64,000 nucleotides of DNA from Hygrophila difformis. Lineage: Eukaryota > Streptophyta > Magnoliopsida > Lamiales > Acanthaceae. Of the stretch, positions 11,262 through 23,207 are shown piece by piece (the first letter of the stretch is position 1; each line of letters begins with the position of its first letter). The notes beneath the pieces were generated by a model. That model was not told the DNA's origin. It saw nothing but the letters and a program-made list of their open reading frames with translations, and did no database searches. The DNA lies in NCBI GenBank assembly GCA_030278955.1, contig JAOANR010000002.1:9041982-9105981 (forward strand), read 5' to 3'. Made by a program: the position numbers and the translations under genes.

Positions 11262-12610
11262 GCTTAGGTACTACCTGCACTGGGCTAACCCATTTGCTGT
11301 CAGATATAGGATAGATGATACCAGCATCTAAGAGCTTGATAACTTCTTTCCTTACCACTTCTTGCATGTGGGGGTTCAGACGCCTTTGTGGTTGCCTAGA
11401 GGGCTTGTACTCATCTTCCATTAAAATTATGTGGATGCAAACAGAGGGGCTTATTCCTTTTATATCAGAAATGGTCCATCCAATTGCATGTACATATTTC
11501 TTTAGAATGTCTACCAGAGCTTTTTCTTGTTCTTGTGTCAGCTTGGCTGACACAATTACCGGTAATCTTTTATGTTCAGCGAGAAAAACATACTTAAGAT
11601 GATCCGGAAGTATTTTAAGTTCAAGCTCTGGCGGACATTCAACGGAAGACAGTAATTTGCGAGAAATGGATGGGGGTGAAAGATCGGATTTTCCTTCAGG
11701 ACCCTGTGTCAGTACAGGGTCCATTTCCTCTTCCGTGGTGCTCTCCTCCTCCTCCGGAGTAAATTCAACACCGTCAAATTCTTCAAGATCCCCAGTGATA
11801 GGGTCCTCGAAGTGGACAGCGTTGCAGCTTCTTTGTTGCTCGGCACCTTCAAACGTCAGTACCTGTTTTGAAACTTTGTCCGTCATCACAGTCATAGAGT
11901 CTATGCTCTCATCCTCACACCTACCTTCTATTAAATCAAACATGGAACAAGATCCATCATTCGGGAACTTCTGCAGCTGCTCCATGTCAAAGGAGATTTC
12001 TCTGTCATCGACCCTCAATGTGACTCTTCCAGATGTAGCATCAATCAATGCACCGCCAGTGGCCAGAAACGGGCGTCCCAAGATAAGTGGCATTTCAGAG
12101 TCCTCTTCAATGTCAAGGATGATGAAGTCAACCGGGAAAAGAATTTGGCCGGTTTTGACTACCACGTCCTTGAGGATTCCTACGGGTTTGGTGATTGATC
12201 TGTCTGCCAGTTGCAGTTTCATCTTGACTGGTTCAATCTCTCCGAGCCTTAGGCGAACTGCCATGGCTAGAGGCATTGCGTTGATGCTGGATCCTAGATC
12301 ACATAACCCCATGCTCACTTTGGCATTTCCAATTTGTACTGGCAGCGTGCAACATCCAGGGTCTTCTTTCTTTTCGGGCAGTTTCCTCTGAACTATGGCA
12401 CTGCATGTGCTGTTGAGAACAATTACCTCCTCCTGCTCTACCTGCCTTTTCCCTGAAATCAATTCTTTCAAGAACTTAGCATAGGTGGGCATTTCTGAAA
12501 TCATTTCCACGAGAGGAATGGTTATCTCTACAGACTTTAATCATTCCAGAAATTTCTTGAATTTAAGGTCATGTTCCTTATTTTTAAGACGTGCAGGGTA
12601 TGGCACCCTT
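11236..12610 (-). pseudogene. Athila-1 protease and N-terminal RT
   Basis: The aspartic protease signature CDLGSSINAMP has D-L-G in place of the usual D-T/S-G, as is common in Athila, and is followed by ILGRPFLATGGA. An acidic linker leads to the RT start around LDAGIIYPISDSKWVSPVQ. The upstream part reading toward gag (about 12510-12610) is joined through a TAA at 12539-12541 and is interrupted by a foreign transposase fragment from about 12620. Confidence 0.85.
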
Positions 12611-12619
12611 GGCATGTAC

Positions 12620-13105
12620 TTATTATTATCAATTTTTGGTGTGAAAAGGTTTTGTCGTGCAATCGTTGAAATATTTTCCAACCAATATATGAGATCTCCT
12701 AATCCGAATGATGTTGCTAGACTACTATATATTGGTAAACAACGTGGATTTCCAGGGATGTTAGCTCTCTAGATTGCATGTATTGGAGGTGGAAAAATTG
12801 TCCAACTGCTTGGGCAGGGCAATATGCGGGACGTAGTGGAAAACCGACAATAATCCTTGAAATTATTGCTGACTACGATCTTTGGAGATGGCATGCGTAC
12901 TTTGGTATACCAGGATCCAATAATGATATAAATGTTTTGGAAAGATCTCATCTTTTTGCAGATCTGACTAGAGGCATCGCTCCACCAGCACAATATGTCA
13001 TACAAGGAAAAGTGTACGATATGGGTTATTACCTCGCGGATGGAATATATCCAAAGTGGGCAACACTTGTTCAAACTATTCACGATCCTCGCACAGAAAA
13101 AACCT
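12620..13105 (+). pseudogene. PIF/Harbinger transposase fragment inside Athila-1
   Basis: On the plus strand, opposite to the host element, the translation has the hallmarks of plant PIF/Harbinger (HARBI1/ALP1-like) DDE nucleases: an N-terminal YMRSPN block, WRWKNCPTAW after the first catalytic Asp (DCMYW), GIPGSNNDINVLERS with the second Asp, and YYLADGIYPKWATLVQTI. The third catalytic residue (Glu in the later VERAFGVL-type block) is absent because the fragment ends first. One frameshift lies at about 12770. No terminal inverted repeats or target duplication are seen, so this looks like a captured gene fragment rather than a transposon insertion. Ends are approximate. Confidence 0.85.
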
Positions 13106-15162
13106 TCACCCATACCCTTTTCAGCTTCAATTGCAGCTTCAGCCTGCGGATTAGCTGCATCTGATTTGTCCTTTACCAGTTCAACACTTTCATCTCCTTC
13201 AATCTTTTCATGTTCCTTCTCAACCTCCACTTATTCTTTTCCTTTCACAGCTTTCTTCTTCCCGGATCCAACATTTCCTTTCAGAGTTTTGCCTCCCTGC
13301 AATGTGATTGCTTTGCATTGCGAGTTGGTTTCAGTGCTGCTTGGTAGTGTTCCCTTCCCCCTGTTTTGCAACTCCTTAGCCAACTGGGTGACCTGCGTCT
13401 CCACATTTTTGATCGATGACCGCAATTGCTGGTTTATCTCCCTTTGATTGGAAATAAACTCGGTCATCAGATTCTCTAGGCGGGATGGTGGCTTTTGGTT
13501 GTATTCCTGATTCTGGTCAGGTTGGGCTTGGAAGTTTTGGAAATTCTGGCCTTGGTTTTGGTTGGGCCTCTGTTGGATATGGGGTTGAAAGTTCTGATTC
13601 TGATTCTGGAAGTTCTGTACTCTCTGCTGAACGAATCCTTAGTTCTGAGGTCTGAAGTTCTGCTGAGGATTTTGGTTTGCAAACTGGGTAGGCAGATTTG
13701 GCTGTGACAACAAATGCGCATTAAGTGCATTGTTGTTGGAATAGGAGAGGTTGGGGTGGCGATTCTGGTAGTTTCCGACGTAGTTGCAGCTTTCGGTAGC
13801 TATTTGTTGGCACGTGTCAGTTGGATGTGGTCCCTGACACAGCCCACAAATTACTCCCGATTGTTGTGTTTGCACTTGGCTAGATGAGGCTCCTGCCTGA
13901 GAATTGCCTGCTCCCTTTCCTTTTTCCTGACCTAGCTGTATCGCAGCCACCTGTTCCTGCAATTTTTCAAAATCTGTCTTTCCTTCACTCACAGCAAAAA
14001 CTTTCTAGGAGGGTCCACTTTCCTCTCATCAGTGTTCAATACAGATCTATTGAAAGACATTGTCTCAATCTTTTCCCAGGCTTGGTCCATGGGCAAATGG
14101 AGTAAATGTCGTCCGCCTGCAGCGTCCAACATCGTTCTCCATGGATGGGTGAGCCCTCCGTAGAATTTCCTCAGTTGCTCCCATGGCTGATATCCGTGTT
14201 GGGGGCATCGCCTCAAGAGGCTGGAAAACCTCTCTTTTGCGTCATACAATGACTCGTTCGGCTTCATCTTGAATTCTCCAATCTTGGCTCGTCCTTCTTT
14301 TATCTTTGATTCAGGAAAATACTTCAACAGAAAACTCCTTACCAAATCTGCCCATGTGCTCCTCTGATTTATAGGCAATGATTTATACCAATCCCTGGCA
14401 CCACTAAACAAAGAAAAAAGAAACAACATCAGTCTTATAGCATCAGGTGAGACTCCCTGATTTTTTATTGTATCGCAGAGTTCCAGGAAGGTTTGGAGAT
14501 GGTCATGAGGATCCTCATGATTTGCACCGCAGAATTGGTTGTTTTGCACCAAATTAATGAGTGCCGGTTTGAGCTCGAAATTGCGTGCAGGAAATTGTGC
14601 TCTTCCAGGCCTATCCAGATAAGGCTCCACGATGGGCTGCATAAAATCAGCTGCTGCCTGCTGCTGTTGATTTCCTTGTTCTGCTTGGTTTTGGTACTGC
14701 TGGTGGTAATTGGGATTCTGCTGGAACATATTTTCAGGATCATGAGGGTTGTTTTGAAACTGGTCTTGATTGAAGGCTTGATTCTGGTACTGCTGGTTTG
14801 GAATATTTTGGTTTTGGTGGTTAAATTAGTTAAGAGGTGGTGGCGGTTGTTGGTGGAATTGCTGATAATGTTGCTGATTTGGATTAGGTAGATTTTCCTC
14901 CTCGTTGACACGATTCGGGATTCTACCATACCCCCATCAGCTCCATTACCAGGGTTATTGGGTGGTTGGTCGATTGGTAAGATCGGGGGAATGTCCTGGT
15001 TTTTTGCATGTCAGATAGTTCACTGCTTGTAGTTTCGGGTGAGGTACAAGTCCGTGCTTCTTGCTCTTTCCTTCGTCTGGCTTGTGCCCTCAGTTGGCGA
15101 GCGGTCCTTTCTATTTCTAGATCGAACGGTAGCTCAGGCAATGTGTCCTTTCTCCGTTGCAT
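13106..15162 (-). pseudogene. Athila-1 gag
   Basis: This is the capsid/nucleocapsid polyprotein. The likely start is the ATG at 15162 (MQRRKD), about 130 nt after the inner PBS. An Athila-type gag core lies at about 14060-14640 (FELKPALINLVQ, ARDWYKSLP, FLLKYFPESK). Next comes a CCHC-like knuckle, CGLCQGPHPTDTC, at about 13813-13850, and a Gln/Asn-rich region. Several frameshifts and stops divide it (near 14925, 14825, 13990, 13640, 13470 and 13230). The Harbinger fragment truncates its junction with protease. Confidence 0.85.
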
Positions 15163-15184
15163 AAGCAGTTTGTATCACGATTTG

Positions 15185-15215
15185 ACAGCACCTGCACAAC
15201 CCCCAGGTTAGTAAT
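15185..15215 (-). promoter_or_regulatory. Candidate 3' splice site in the gag leader
   Basis: The minus strand has a perfect TACTAAC branch consensus, then CTGGGGGTTGTGCAG ending at 15192, 30 nt before the gag ATG. This is a plausible leader intron acceptor. No matching donor was identified. Confidence 0.35.
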
Positions 15216-15290
15216 GGTTCAAGAATATATACAAAAACTATCTATGAGTAAATCAGGAGTGTAATTCTCTTAATAAACAGCGCTGCATCC

Positions 15291-15308
15291 TCCCCGGCAA
15301 CGGCGCCA
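15291..15308 (-). other. Primer binding site, inner copy
   Basis: The minus strand reads TGGCGCCGTTGCCGGGGA, complementary to the 3' end of plant tRNA-Asp, the usual Athila primer. An inverted partial copy at 15327-15342 makes a hairpin with it. Confidence 0.8.
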
Positions 15309-15416
15309 TGAAACTTTTGACAATTTCATGGTGTTGCCGGGGTAAACAATTCAATCTTAACAGACATCAGTGTTCAATACTTAATATAGTATTATTTATT
15401 ACAACTGTCTGCATCT

Positions 15417-15434
15417 TCCCCGGCAACGGCGCCA
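15417..15434 (-). other. Primer binding site, outer copy next to the LTR
   Basis: This is an identical 18-nt tRNA-Asp-type PBS, directly abutting the LTR end (minus ...GTTTCA then TGGCGCC). Two identical PBS copies stand 126 bp apart; the outer one defines the LTR boundary used here. Confidence 0.8.
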
Positions 15435-17759
15435 TGAAACTTTTGACAATTTCCCACACACGAGTATTTTCTGAAAATTAATAATCCCGGTTTAATTTTA
15501 TTTAATGAAACCAAATTATGAAGATGGAGTTGGGATTAGGGATATGTTTATAGGTTGTCACGTTTTTATATACTCATGTAGGAAACTGTGGCCCGAAAGC
15601 ACACAGTGTCAAAAATTGCAGTAATTTATAGTAAGACCGGATCGTTCACTGGAGGATGTGCGATAGAAGCAGGGCCCACGTCGTTTACTAAGATTTTCCA
15701 CTCGGTTACTCGTTTCAGGTTTTGTATTGGTTTCTAACAACTACTTGACATAATTTAAACTAGACTATGAAAGCAATAAAAGTTACACTACAAAGCATAG
15801 TAAAGTTATTCTAAAAAGCAATTAAATTTATTCTAAGGAAGCAATAAAATTATGCTAAGAAAGCGGATAAAATTATTCTATGAAAGCAGATTTAAAATGT
15901 GACAGAAGGGACAGGAAGGAAATAATAAAGATTGGACAAGATTTCAGATGAGACACAAGTAAACTTCCATTTTAATACACAGATCTTTGCTTGGGATAGT
16001 TCATCAGTTAGCTAACTCTCATGCTTTCTAGACTATGTTCCCTTTAACAGACAGGTACTTACAGTCAGAATTTACATGCTCATAAGACCTCAACCTCTAA
16101 GATGCCACAGATTAATAACTGCCCCTGCCGAGGTATGTTATTCCTCCATAGTGGATAAGCAACACCTAACACATCATTAGTTGACATGCCAAGTACTCCT
16201 ATCATCCCCCTTGTCACACCCAAAGTCCAAATTAATTCCCGAACTAATCCATAACTCTTAAACCTTGCAACCGGCGGCCAACCTCTAATTCTTCCGAGTG
16301 ACCTCTATGAAAGCATTTTAAAGAAAGCAGTAAAGAAAGCAATAAAGAAAGCATTTAAAAACCTATCACTCGGAAGTCTCAAAATCTATCTCATTCCGTT
16401 AGTATAAAATAGCCCATAGTCTTGGTGACCAGATGCAGATTTAGAACTTCCCAAATATCAGTAAGCCACAGGGCTTATAACATCCGGTTAATTATGAGAT
16501 ACAAACTGAGTGGAACAGACCTGTGAAGATCTATTCCGAATGTACTCACTCAAGACTCAATTCTAGGCTTTGGCGGGAGAAGACAGTAGTTGAAAGAATA
16601 CTCAACCCTACCTTAGAAATTAACCAAGGCCTATATGTTGTTCCTCTAGTATTATTTATCACATCTTATCCGAATCCAAGTGGACACTGATTCGATGCAA
16701 TACTTAATAGAAAATTTCCAACACACAATACTTTTGAGAAAACAATAGATATTTGAAAATCATTCCCTAAACAGGTACTAAACTCTCAATTAAAACACAG
16801 ATCCTTTCAGTCTAGGAGAGACATAATCGCTGACTCTGCTTCTAAGTTCTCAACATCAACCCCCAGTAGACTATGAGTTAGTCATAACTGTCGAATTTAT
16901 CCCTTACTCAGATCCGGATTTTATAAAGTGATTTTTGTGGAAATTTATTATGCAGCATCTGATTAAGATCAAGACTTCTGCGTCCAAGGAGAAGGATCTC
17001 CAAAATATTATAGACCACAGTATCTACATAATAATATCATGCATACATGTATATGAGAAGTAAAATAAAATACCCCAAAATATATGGTGGGATTAGACAG
17101 AATTTGTTACAGAAAAAGGGTTTAGCCTGAGATAAGAAGAATTTGGCCAAAAAGAGTGCCAGAAATACTTGAGGTTATCCGGGCTGCAAATATCTGCTAT
17201 CCGGTTCCCAAGTGTTCAAGATGGAATGATTTTAGACAGTGAGAAACCCACACGTTTTCTTACTAAAGTGATGCTATAACAATGTTGATCGACACTGTCT
17301 AACAGTACTGTAACTCGAAATTCGGGTTTGAAATTAAGATAAAGAATAGAAAACTGTATCTAATTAGGAGTTGGCTGAGTGGCTAATCGTTATCCCCGTG
17401 AAGGGACCTTTTTGCCGAAGCTTCCACCAACCACTAATCAGATCATGCAAAATAACGAGTAATAATTAATACACAGAAGACGAGCTAATCGTTATCCCGG
17501 TGAAGGGACCTTTTTGCCAACATTGATCTGTGATATTCCTTGTTACTCATTCATACACACAATAAACGGAGAAGATGAATTTAACAAAATATTTTTGGTA
17601 TTGTGTGGGTGTTAATCACACAATAATTAAGACACTAATGTGTTGAGATGTGTAATGGATAAAATTAGGTGTAATGGGCCTAAGCCCAATACACCCATGC
17701 AACTTACACAAATCAAGAAATAAAATATTTTTGAAGTTTTAAAAATAGAAGGAAGAATT

Positions 17760-18322
17760 CAATTCGGTCTACCAGGTAAGGTGCAAAACAGACCGAATTG
17801 AGGATGCATGAAGGATGAAGCATTACCTTACCCAATTAATCCTTGCAAAGATATGAAACATCATCTAATTCGAATTGTCGAAGCAATTCGGTCTAAACCG
17901 AATTGGACAATTCGAATTGATGAAGTCATTCGCTAACTCAAATTTGGACAAGGCATTTACTCCAAAATGAGGGTAATTCGAATTGCCAAGTCAATTCGGT
18001 CTAGACCGAATTGGCAATTTGAATTGGTAAGACAATGAAATTAAACTGAGGCATGAGGGGATGGAATGCATACAATATGGTGTACAAGGTCAATTCGGTC
18101 TAATGGAGCAATTCGGTTTAAACCGAATTGCATAGGCCGAATTGCTTGTGCACCATATGAGAACAATTTTTGCTATGTAATTCAGTCTCATGGGCAATTC
18201 GGTTTGCCTAGACTGAATTGCATACAAATTTTTATATAAGGAATTTAACAAACAATGTTTTACCATGCACTTCCACTTTCATGGGCAATTCGGTTTAGAC
18301 TGAATTGCCTCAAATCGAATTG
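17760..18322 (-). repeat. Palindrome cluster B in Athila-1 LTR (downstream of TATA)
   Basis: There are about six units built from CAATTCGGTCTA and its inverse, spaced about 100 bp apart. Central palindromes such as GGTCTAGACC and GGTTTAAACC are flanked by outer half-sites, and some outer half-sites are reduced to AATTCGAATT. The spacers between units are unrelated to each other. Confidence 0.85.
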
Positions 18323-19209
18323 CATGCCATTTTTTACACAAGTGTATTTTTGTGCTCACAAGTACAGGTTCGGTTTCCACTGTGCGGTTTATGATGGATG
18401 AGATTTACCAAATCCTTCATTTCACATCAGTGTCACCTCACAGCCACACTAGTGAGCATTTTAAGGAAATATAACAAGGTACGTGTTCAGTGGGCATTGG
18501 TGTGAATTAAACCCTAATCCTACAAACAAGAAATTCAAAGATTAAAGAACCTAAAACACTAAGAAATTAAGAACTACATGTATAAAAATAAGAACACCTA
18601 CATTATCTAAGGCAACAATAAACTAAAATGTAAAGGACAAAAACAGTGAAATAAAACATTAAGACTAATTCTAACAAACCCTAAAATTGTCTAAAACCTA
18701 AGAACACTCATTTGAAGCTCTAAGGCATAAAAAACATACCAAAAACCCACTAAACATGCATTTATTGAGAATTTAAGTCAACTAGTACATAATAAATGTA
18801 ACCTAGTTGAAATAAACACACATTCTAACATTTATTGCTAAGGAAAGCATTAAAGGGGTGTCAAACACATGAAATAAAACTCATTTCTGGAATTTCTTCT
18901 TGTATTGGCACTTGAAGGCAAATAAATAACCCAAAACCATCATTAACTTGAAGGTAGGGTTTATTCTAACTACAAAGCATGTAAAATGTATGGAAATGGC
19001 TACTCTAAATGTAGTAACAAGCTTCTACAAAAATAAACTAAGATTAAAACATTAAAACTAAGCTACACACATGAAAATAAACTAACTAAACTAAACTACC
19101 TACCTAACCCTTAAGGGGTGAAGAACAGCTCCTGCTACTTCTTTTTGTCCCCAGCCGAATCTCTTGTAAAGTGAATAATAGAATTTTTTCATGTGTTGAG
19201 GAAGGCCAG

Positions 19210-19220
19210 CTTTTATACTC
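19210..19220 (-). promoter_or_regulatory. TATA box of Athila-1 LTR
   Basis: The minus strand reads GAGTATAAAAGC at the start of the transcribed part of the LTR, about 90 bp downstream of cluster A and about 0.9 kb upstream of cluster B. The spacing fits a U3/R promoter. Confidence 0.55.
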
Positions 19221-19305
19221 GAAACCCTAGGCCCATCAGGGCCCATCGACAGTGTCATGCATTTCCCACGTGCTCCACAGTTTCAATTGGATGCAATTTT
19301 GAATG

Positions 19306-19738
19306 TAATTCGGTCTCCTCATGCAATTCGGTTTAGACCGAATTGGTGCAATTTGAATTGCACGAGGTCTTCCTTCTTTCTCTTGAGCTGGAATGTGGTA
19401 TTCATTTATCAATTCGGTCTATGTGTAGATCGAATTGGCCTTTTCGAATTGATGATGGCTCCTGTTTGGCTTCCTTTTGAGGCAATTCGGTCTATGCGAG
19501 TAATTCGGTCTAGACCGAATTGCATAGATCGAATTGCATCTCTCCTTTATCTTCAGGGTCTTTCCTTCCATAGTGCAATTCGGTCTAGGGTTCAATTCGG
19601 TTTAGACCGAATTGCCACAGACCGAATTGGGTAATCTGCTTCTCTTCTTCAACACTTGTCCATTTTTCTTCTTCTTCTCTTCAGCAATTCGGTCTAATGA
19701 GCAATTCGGTTTAGACCGAATTGCGTAGACCGAATTGA
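19306..19738 (-). repeat. Palindrome cluster A in Athila-1 LTR (upstream of TATA)
   Basis: There are about five units of roughly 50 bp, each with two forward and two inverted CAATTCGGTCTA half-sites, separated by 40-60 bp of pyrimidine-rich sequence. The best units are at about 19483-19535, 19575-19629 and 19684-19738. Confidence 0.87.
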
Positions 19739-20074
19739 TTTCCAACACTTCTTCTCTTCAGTTTGTGTGATTTTCATTCTTTTTCCCATCTTTTTGATTT
19801 TTGTGGGCTATTTTATTCTTTTGCCCATCTTTTCATTCCTTTTTCTTTTCTTATTCCTTTTTTTCATATTTTTTGATTTTTCTAACACAAATACAATTAA
19901 AATTGCATATTTTTGTGTTTTTCATTACCAGCTTATTATTCTTACAAACTTGCATTAATCTGTCGAATTCAACTGCATTCTTATTAAAATAAGATGGAAT
20001 TACGATCAAAATGTCCGTCTCAGACACGGAAATAGATTGGAAATAATGAACAAGTTTGGCCATTATCAGAGAGC

Positions 20075-21223
20075 GTGCCAAATCAAGGAAGGCAAGCGCC
20101 TCGTATCCCAAACATTGTAGACTACCGCTTGAGGACAGTCGAGGACCTATTGATTGCTTTAGGAAATGCCCAACTTAACCGAGGACAAACTGCAATAAAA
20201 GTGGGTGTACCTCCACCTGAAGCTCGCATTAACTATTTGGCTATGGTAAACCCATACCAACCCCCACATTATGCGGGCCAGGAAGACCCTGCCAAGTTGG
20301 AAGAGTGGATTAGAACATTTGACAAACTATTGAACGATGTTAAGTGCCCAGAGGACGAGAAAGTGCATATAGCATCCTATTATTTGAGTGGCGAAGCCGA
20401 TGATTGATGGCAAGCTACCCAAGGGAAGTTAGAGGATAAAGACAAACCCTACTCATGGAATGAGTTTATGGAAACATTAAGGGATTGTTTTTACCCTTTG
20501 AGTACAAAAGCAGCAATGTACGAGGAGTTCCTATCTTTAAAGCAATGAGGTCAAACAGTGCAGAATACTATAATTGATTTAAGGAACTAGTTAGGTTCGC
20601 GCCGAGACTAGTGCCTACTGATGTTGAGAAGGCACAAAAATTTGAGATGGGGCTGAACCTATCAATCACGGAGGTGATCACTGGTGTTCACTACCCTGAT
20701 CTGCAAGCTGTCTATGACCGTGCTACGACAGTCGCACGAGTTCAACAACTAAAGAGGAAGATTGTAGGAGAGTCTAGCAGGGGCCAGAAAGGCAAGATAA
20801 GAGGAATAAGGACTACAGAGCTGATAATAACTCAGGAAAAAATAATTTTCATGGAGGCCCAAATAGACCAACTCAAGGAGGAAACAATGGGAGGGTCTTC
20901 ATACGTGGAGACTATGTGCCGCAATGTCCAAAGTGTGGCAAACCACACCTGGCAAGAGGATGCCCTCCACCTGGCGCGTGCTTTTGATGTGGTCGACATG
21001 ATCATCGGCTGAGTGAGTGTCGGACTCGGATAGAAAACATTCACAAGAGAGAGGACTTGATTACTAGTCCTAACCAGCCACATAACCAGGGTGGCCGAAA
21101 TGGTAACGATTAAGGACCAAGACCTCCACCGAATCAGCAGCATCGCCCACAACAGAATCAGCGCCCTCAACAGAACCAGAACCAAAATACGAATCAGAAT
21201 TAACACGGAATCAAGGGAGGTCC
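20075..21223 (+). pseudogene. Chromovirus gag, 5' truncated
   Basis: This is a capsid gene fragment with typical chromovirus gag features: WIRTFDKLL followed by YYLSGEADDWW-type sequence (second position now TGA at 20405-20407), then TVARVQQLKR. The nucleocapsid has two knuckles, around CPKCGKPHLARGC and CGRHDHRLSEC (about 20925-21020). In-frame stops at 20405, 20546 and 20588 and several frameshifts make it dead. The start is lost to the Athila-1 insertion. Confidence 0.8.
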
Positions 21224-21622
21224 ATGGAACGGCTGAATGTGATCAATCAAGCAGACATACCTGCGCAAGGTGACGTGATGGCAGGTACATTCCCTATTTT
21301 AAGTACACCAGTTGAAGTTCTGTTTGATTCTGGAGCAAGCTGTTCAATTATATCATCAAAAATCTTGTCTGAACTTGAACTACCTAAGCATGAGATGATT
21401 AGCTTAGGAATTCAACTACCTTCGGGAGAAGTAGTATCATGCTCTAAACGATATAACGGAATTACTGTAGTAATCAAGAACGTAGAATTCTTTGCAAATT
21501 TAGTGGAGTTTGACTTGAAGGACTTTGACGTTATACTGGGAATGGATTGGTTGACCCGGTATAAAGCGGTGATCGAATGCCAAAAACACATCACCTTGTC
21601 AAAGAGTAGGGAAAGAGAGTAA
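21224..21622 (+). pseudogene. Chromovirus protease
   Basis: This is an aspartic protease with the intact catalytic motif VLFDSGASCSII and the downstream VILGMDWL. The frame ends at a TAA at 21620-21622 before the RT begins, so protease and RT are no longer one ORF. Confidence 0.82.
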
Positions 21623-21684
21623 TCTTCTATTCTCAACCCCCTAAGAAAAGCAACAAGATAGTTAATGCCCTCAAGCTGTGTAGT

Positions 21685-23100
21685 TTGATGCGTAAGGGGT
21701 ACGCGTTGTATGCATGCTATATTCACAATCTTGAGGCAGAGGGAAATGAGGTTGATGACATCCCAATGGTAAAAGAATACCCGGATGTATTTCCTGAGGA
21801 TGTTCCTGGCATGCCACCCGAACGAGATATTGAATTTACCATAGATCTCATCCCTGGAACGGAACCTGTATCAAAGGCTCCTTACTATATGGCACCATTA
21901 GAGATGAAAGAGCTAAAGGAGCAACTCGAGGAGCTCTTAGAGAAAGGATATATAAGACCCAGTACTTCTCCGTGGGGAGCACCAGTCTTATTTGTCAAAA
22001 AGAAAGACGGAGGATTACGTCTATGCATTGATTATAGAGGACTATATCAAGTCACCATAAAAAAAACAAGTACCCGTTACCAAGAATTGAGGATCTATTT
22101 GATCAGTCGAAGGGAGCTTCGGTGTTCTCAAAGATCGACTTGCGATCGGGTTATCATCAGTTAAGAATCGCAGAGAATGATATCCCGAAGACGGCATTCC
22201 GAACTCGTTATGGTCACTATGAGTTCATGGTATTGCCCTGTGGGTTAACAAACGCCCCTGCAATGTTCAGGAACCTCATGAACAATGTATTTCGAGAGTT
22301 GCTAGATCAGTGCGTTGTAGTGTTCATTGATGATATTCTGATCTACTCAAGGAGTGAGGAGGAGCATTCCGAACACTTGTATCAAGTGTTAGGAATCTTG
22401 CGCAAGAATCAAGTTTACGGAAAGTTGTCCAAATGTGACTTTTGGTTGAAGGAAGTGGCATTCCTTGGACACATTATATTCGCCGATGGAGTTTCAGTAG
22501 ATCCGGCAAAGGTCTCGGCAATGACGGAGTGGGTACCTCCGACAAGTCCAATGGAAGTGAGAAGTTTCCTTGGATTGGCTGGATATTGTAGGCGGTTTGT
22601 GAAGGATTTCTCAAAAATCGCACGCCCCTTAACCCAGCTATTGAAAAAAGGAGCAAAATACGAGTGGACTAGTGAATGTGACCGCGCTTCAAGAGCTGAA
22701 GAAACGACTCACGACGACACCGGTTTTAGCTCTACCATCAGAAAATGTTGATTTTGAGGTATACAGTGATGCTTCAAAGGAAGGTTTGGGATGTGTTCTA
22801 ATGCAAAACCAGAGGGTCATTCCATACGCATCACGACAATTAAAACCTCACGAGGAGAACTACCCGACACAGAACTTGGAGTTGGCAGCGGTCAAGTTCA
22901 CTCTAAAGATATGGAGACATTACCTCTATGGGTGAAAGTTTCAGATGTTTACCGATCATAAAAAGCCTCAAATACATACTCACTCAAAAGGAGTTAAATT
23001 TGAGGCAAAGGAGATGGTTAGAACTGATCAAGGACTATGACCTGGAGCTTTCCTACCATGAAGGAAAAGCCAATGTAGTGGCTGACTCATTAAGTCGGAA
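21685..23100 (+). pseudogene. Chromovirus reverse transcriptase and RNase H
   Basis: RT motifs are present: [41 protein letters not shown], and the catalytic [10 protein letters not shown] at about 22321. RNase H follows ([14 protein letters not shown], later [13 protein letters not shown] and ADSLSRK). Frameshifts lie at an A run near 22061-22069, near 22120-22164 and near 22680, with a TGA at 22933-22935. Confidence 0.87.
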
Positions 23101-23207
23101 GACCCAACACGTGGCAAATTCCCTTATGATACCGCCAATACATGGACTTGGCAAGGTTGAACATAGAGCTAGTACATTTTGGCAAAGTGAGATGAGTCAT
23201 TAATGTT

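Larger units (their letters stand above)
1..20068 (-). mobile_element. Athila-lineage Ty3/gypsy element (Athila-1), cut by left window edge
   Basis: On the minus strand the order is 5' LTR, primer binding site, gag, protease, RT, RNase H, integrase, spacer, ORF3, polypurine tract, start of 3' LTR. A gypsy pol order followed by a large env-position ORF, and a PBS matching tRNA-Asp, are Athila traits. The first 125 bp of the 3' LTR match 19944-20068 with three mismatches, all G/A transitions. The element ends at 20068 (TGATAATGG on minus) inside a chromovirus. The rest of the 3' LTR and the matching target duplication (expected GAGAG, 20069-20073) lie left of the window. Every long ORF is broken, so it is not autonomous now. 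Confidence 0.93.
15435..20068 (-). repeat. Athila-1 5' LTR (4634 bp)
   Basis: It starts TGATAATGG at 20068 and ends GTTTCA at 15435, giving TG...CA ends. The first ~150 bp and the last ~2.2 kb are homologous to the Athila-2 LTR. The middle is not alignable and holds palindrome clusters A and B on the two sides of a TATA box. The non-palindromic parts (about 15435-17750 and 18330-19200) contain no ORF. They include short GCAATAAA/GAAAGCA-type reiterations near 15780-15900 and 16310-16350. Confidence 0.88.

Noticed and set aside
17760..19738. Regularly spaced palindromes considered as a CRISPR-like array.
   Set aside because: Units vary, spacers are of irregular length, and the setting is a plant retrotransposon LTR.
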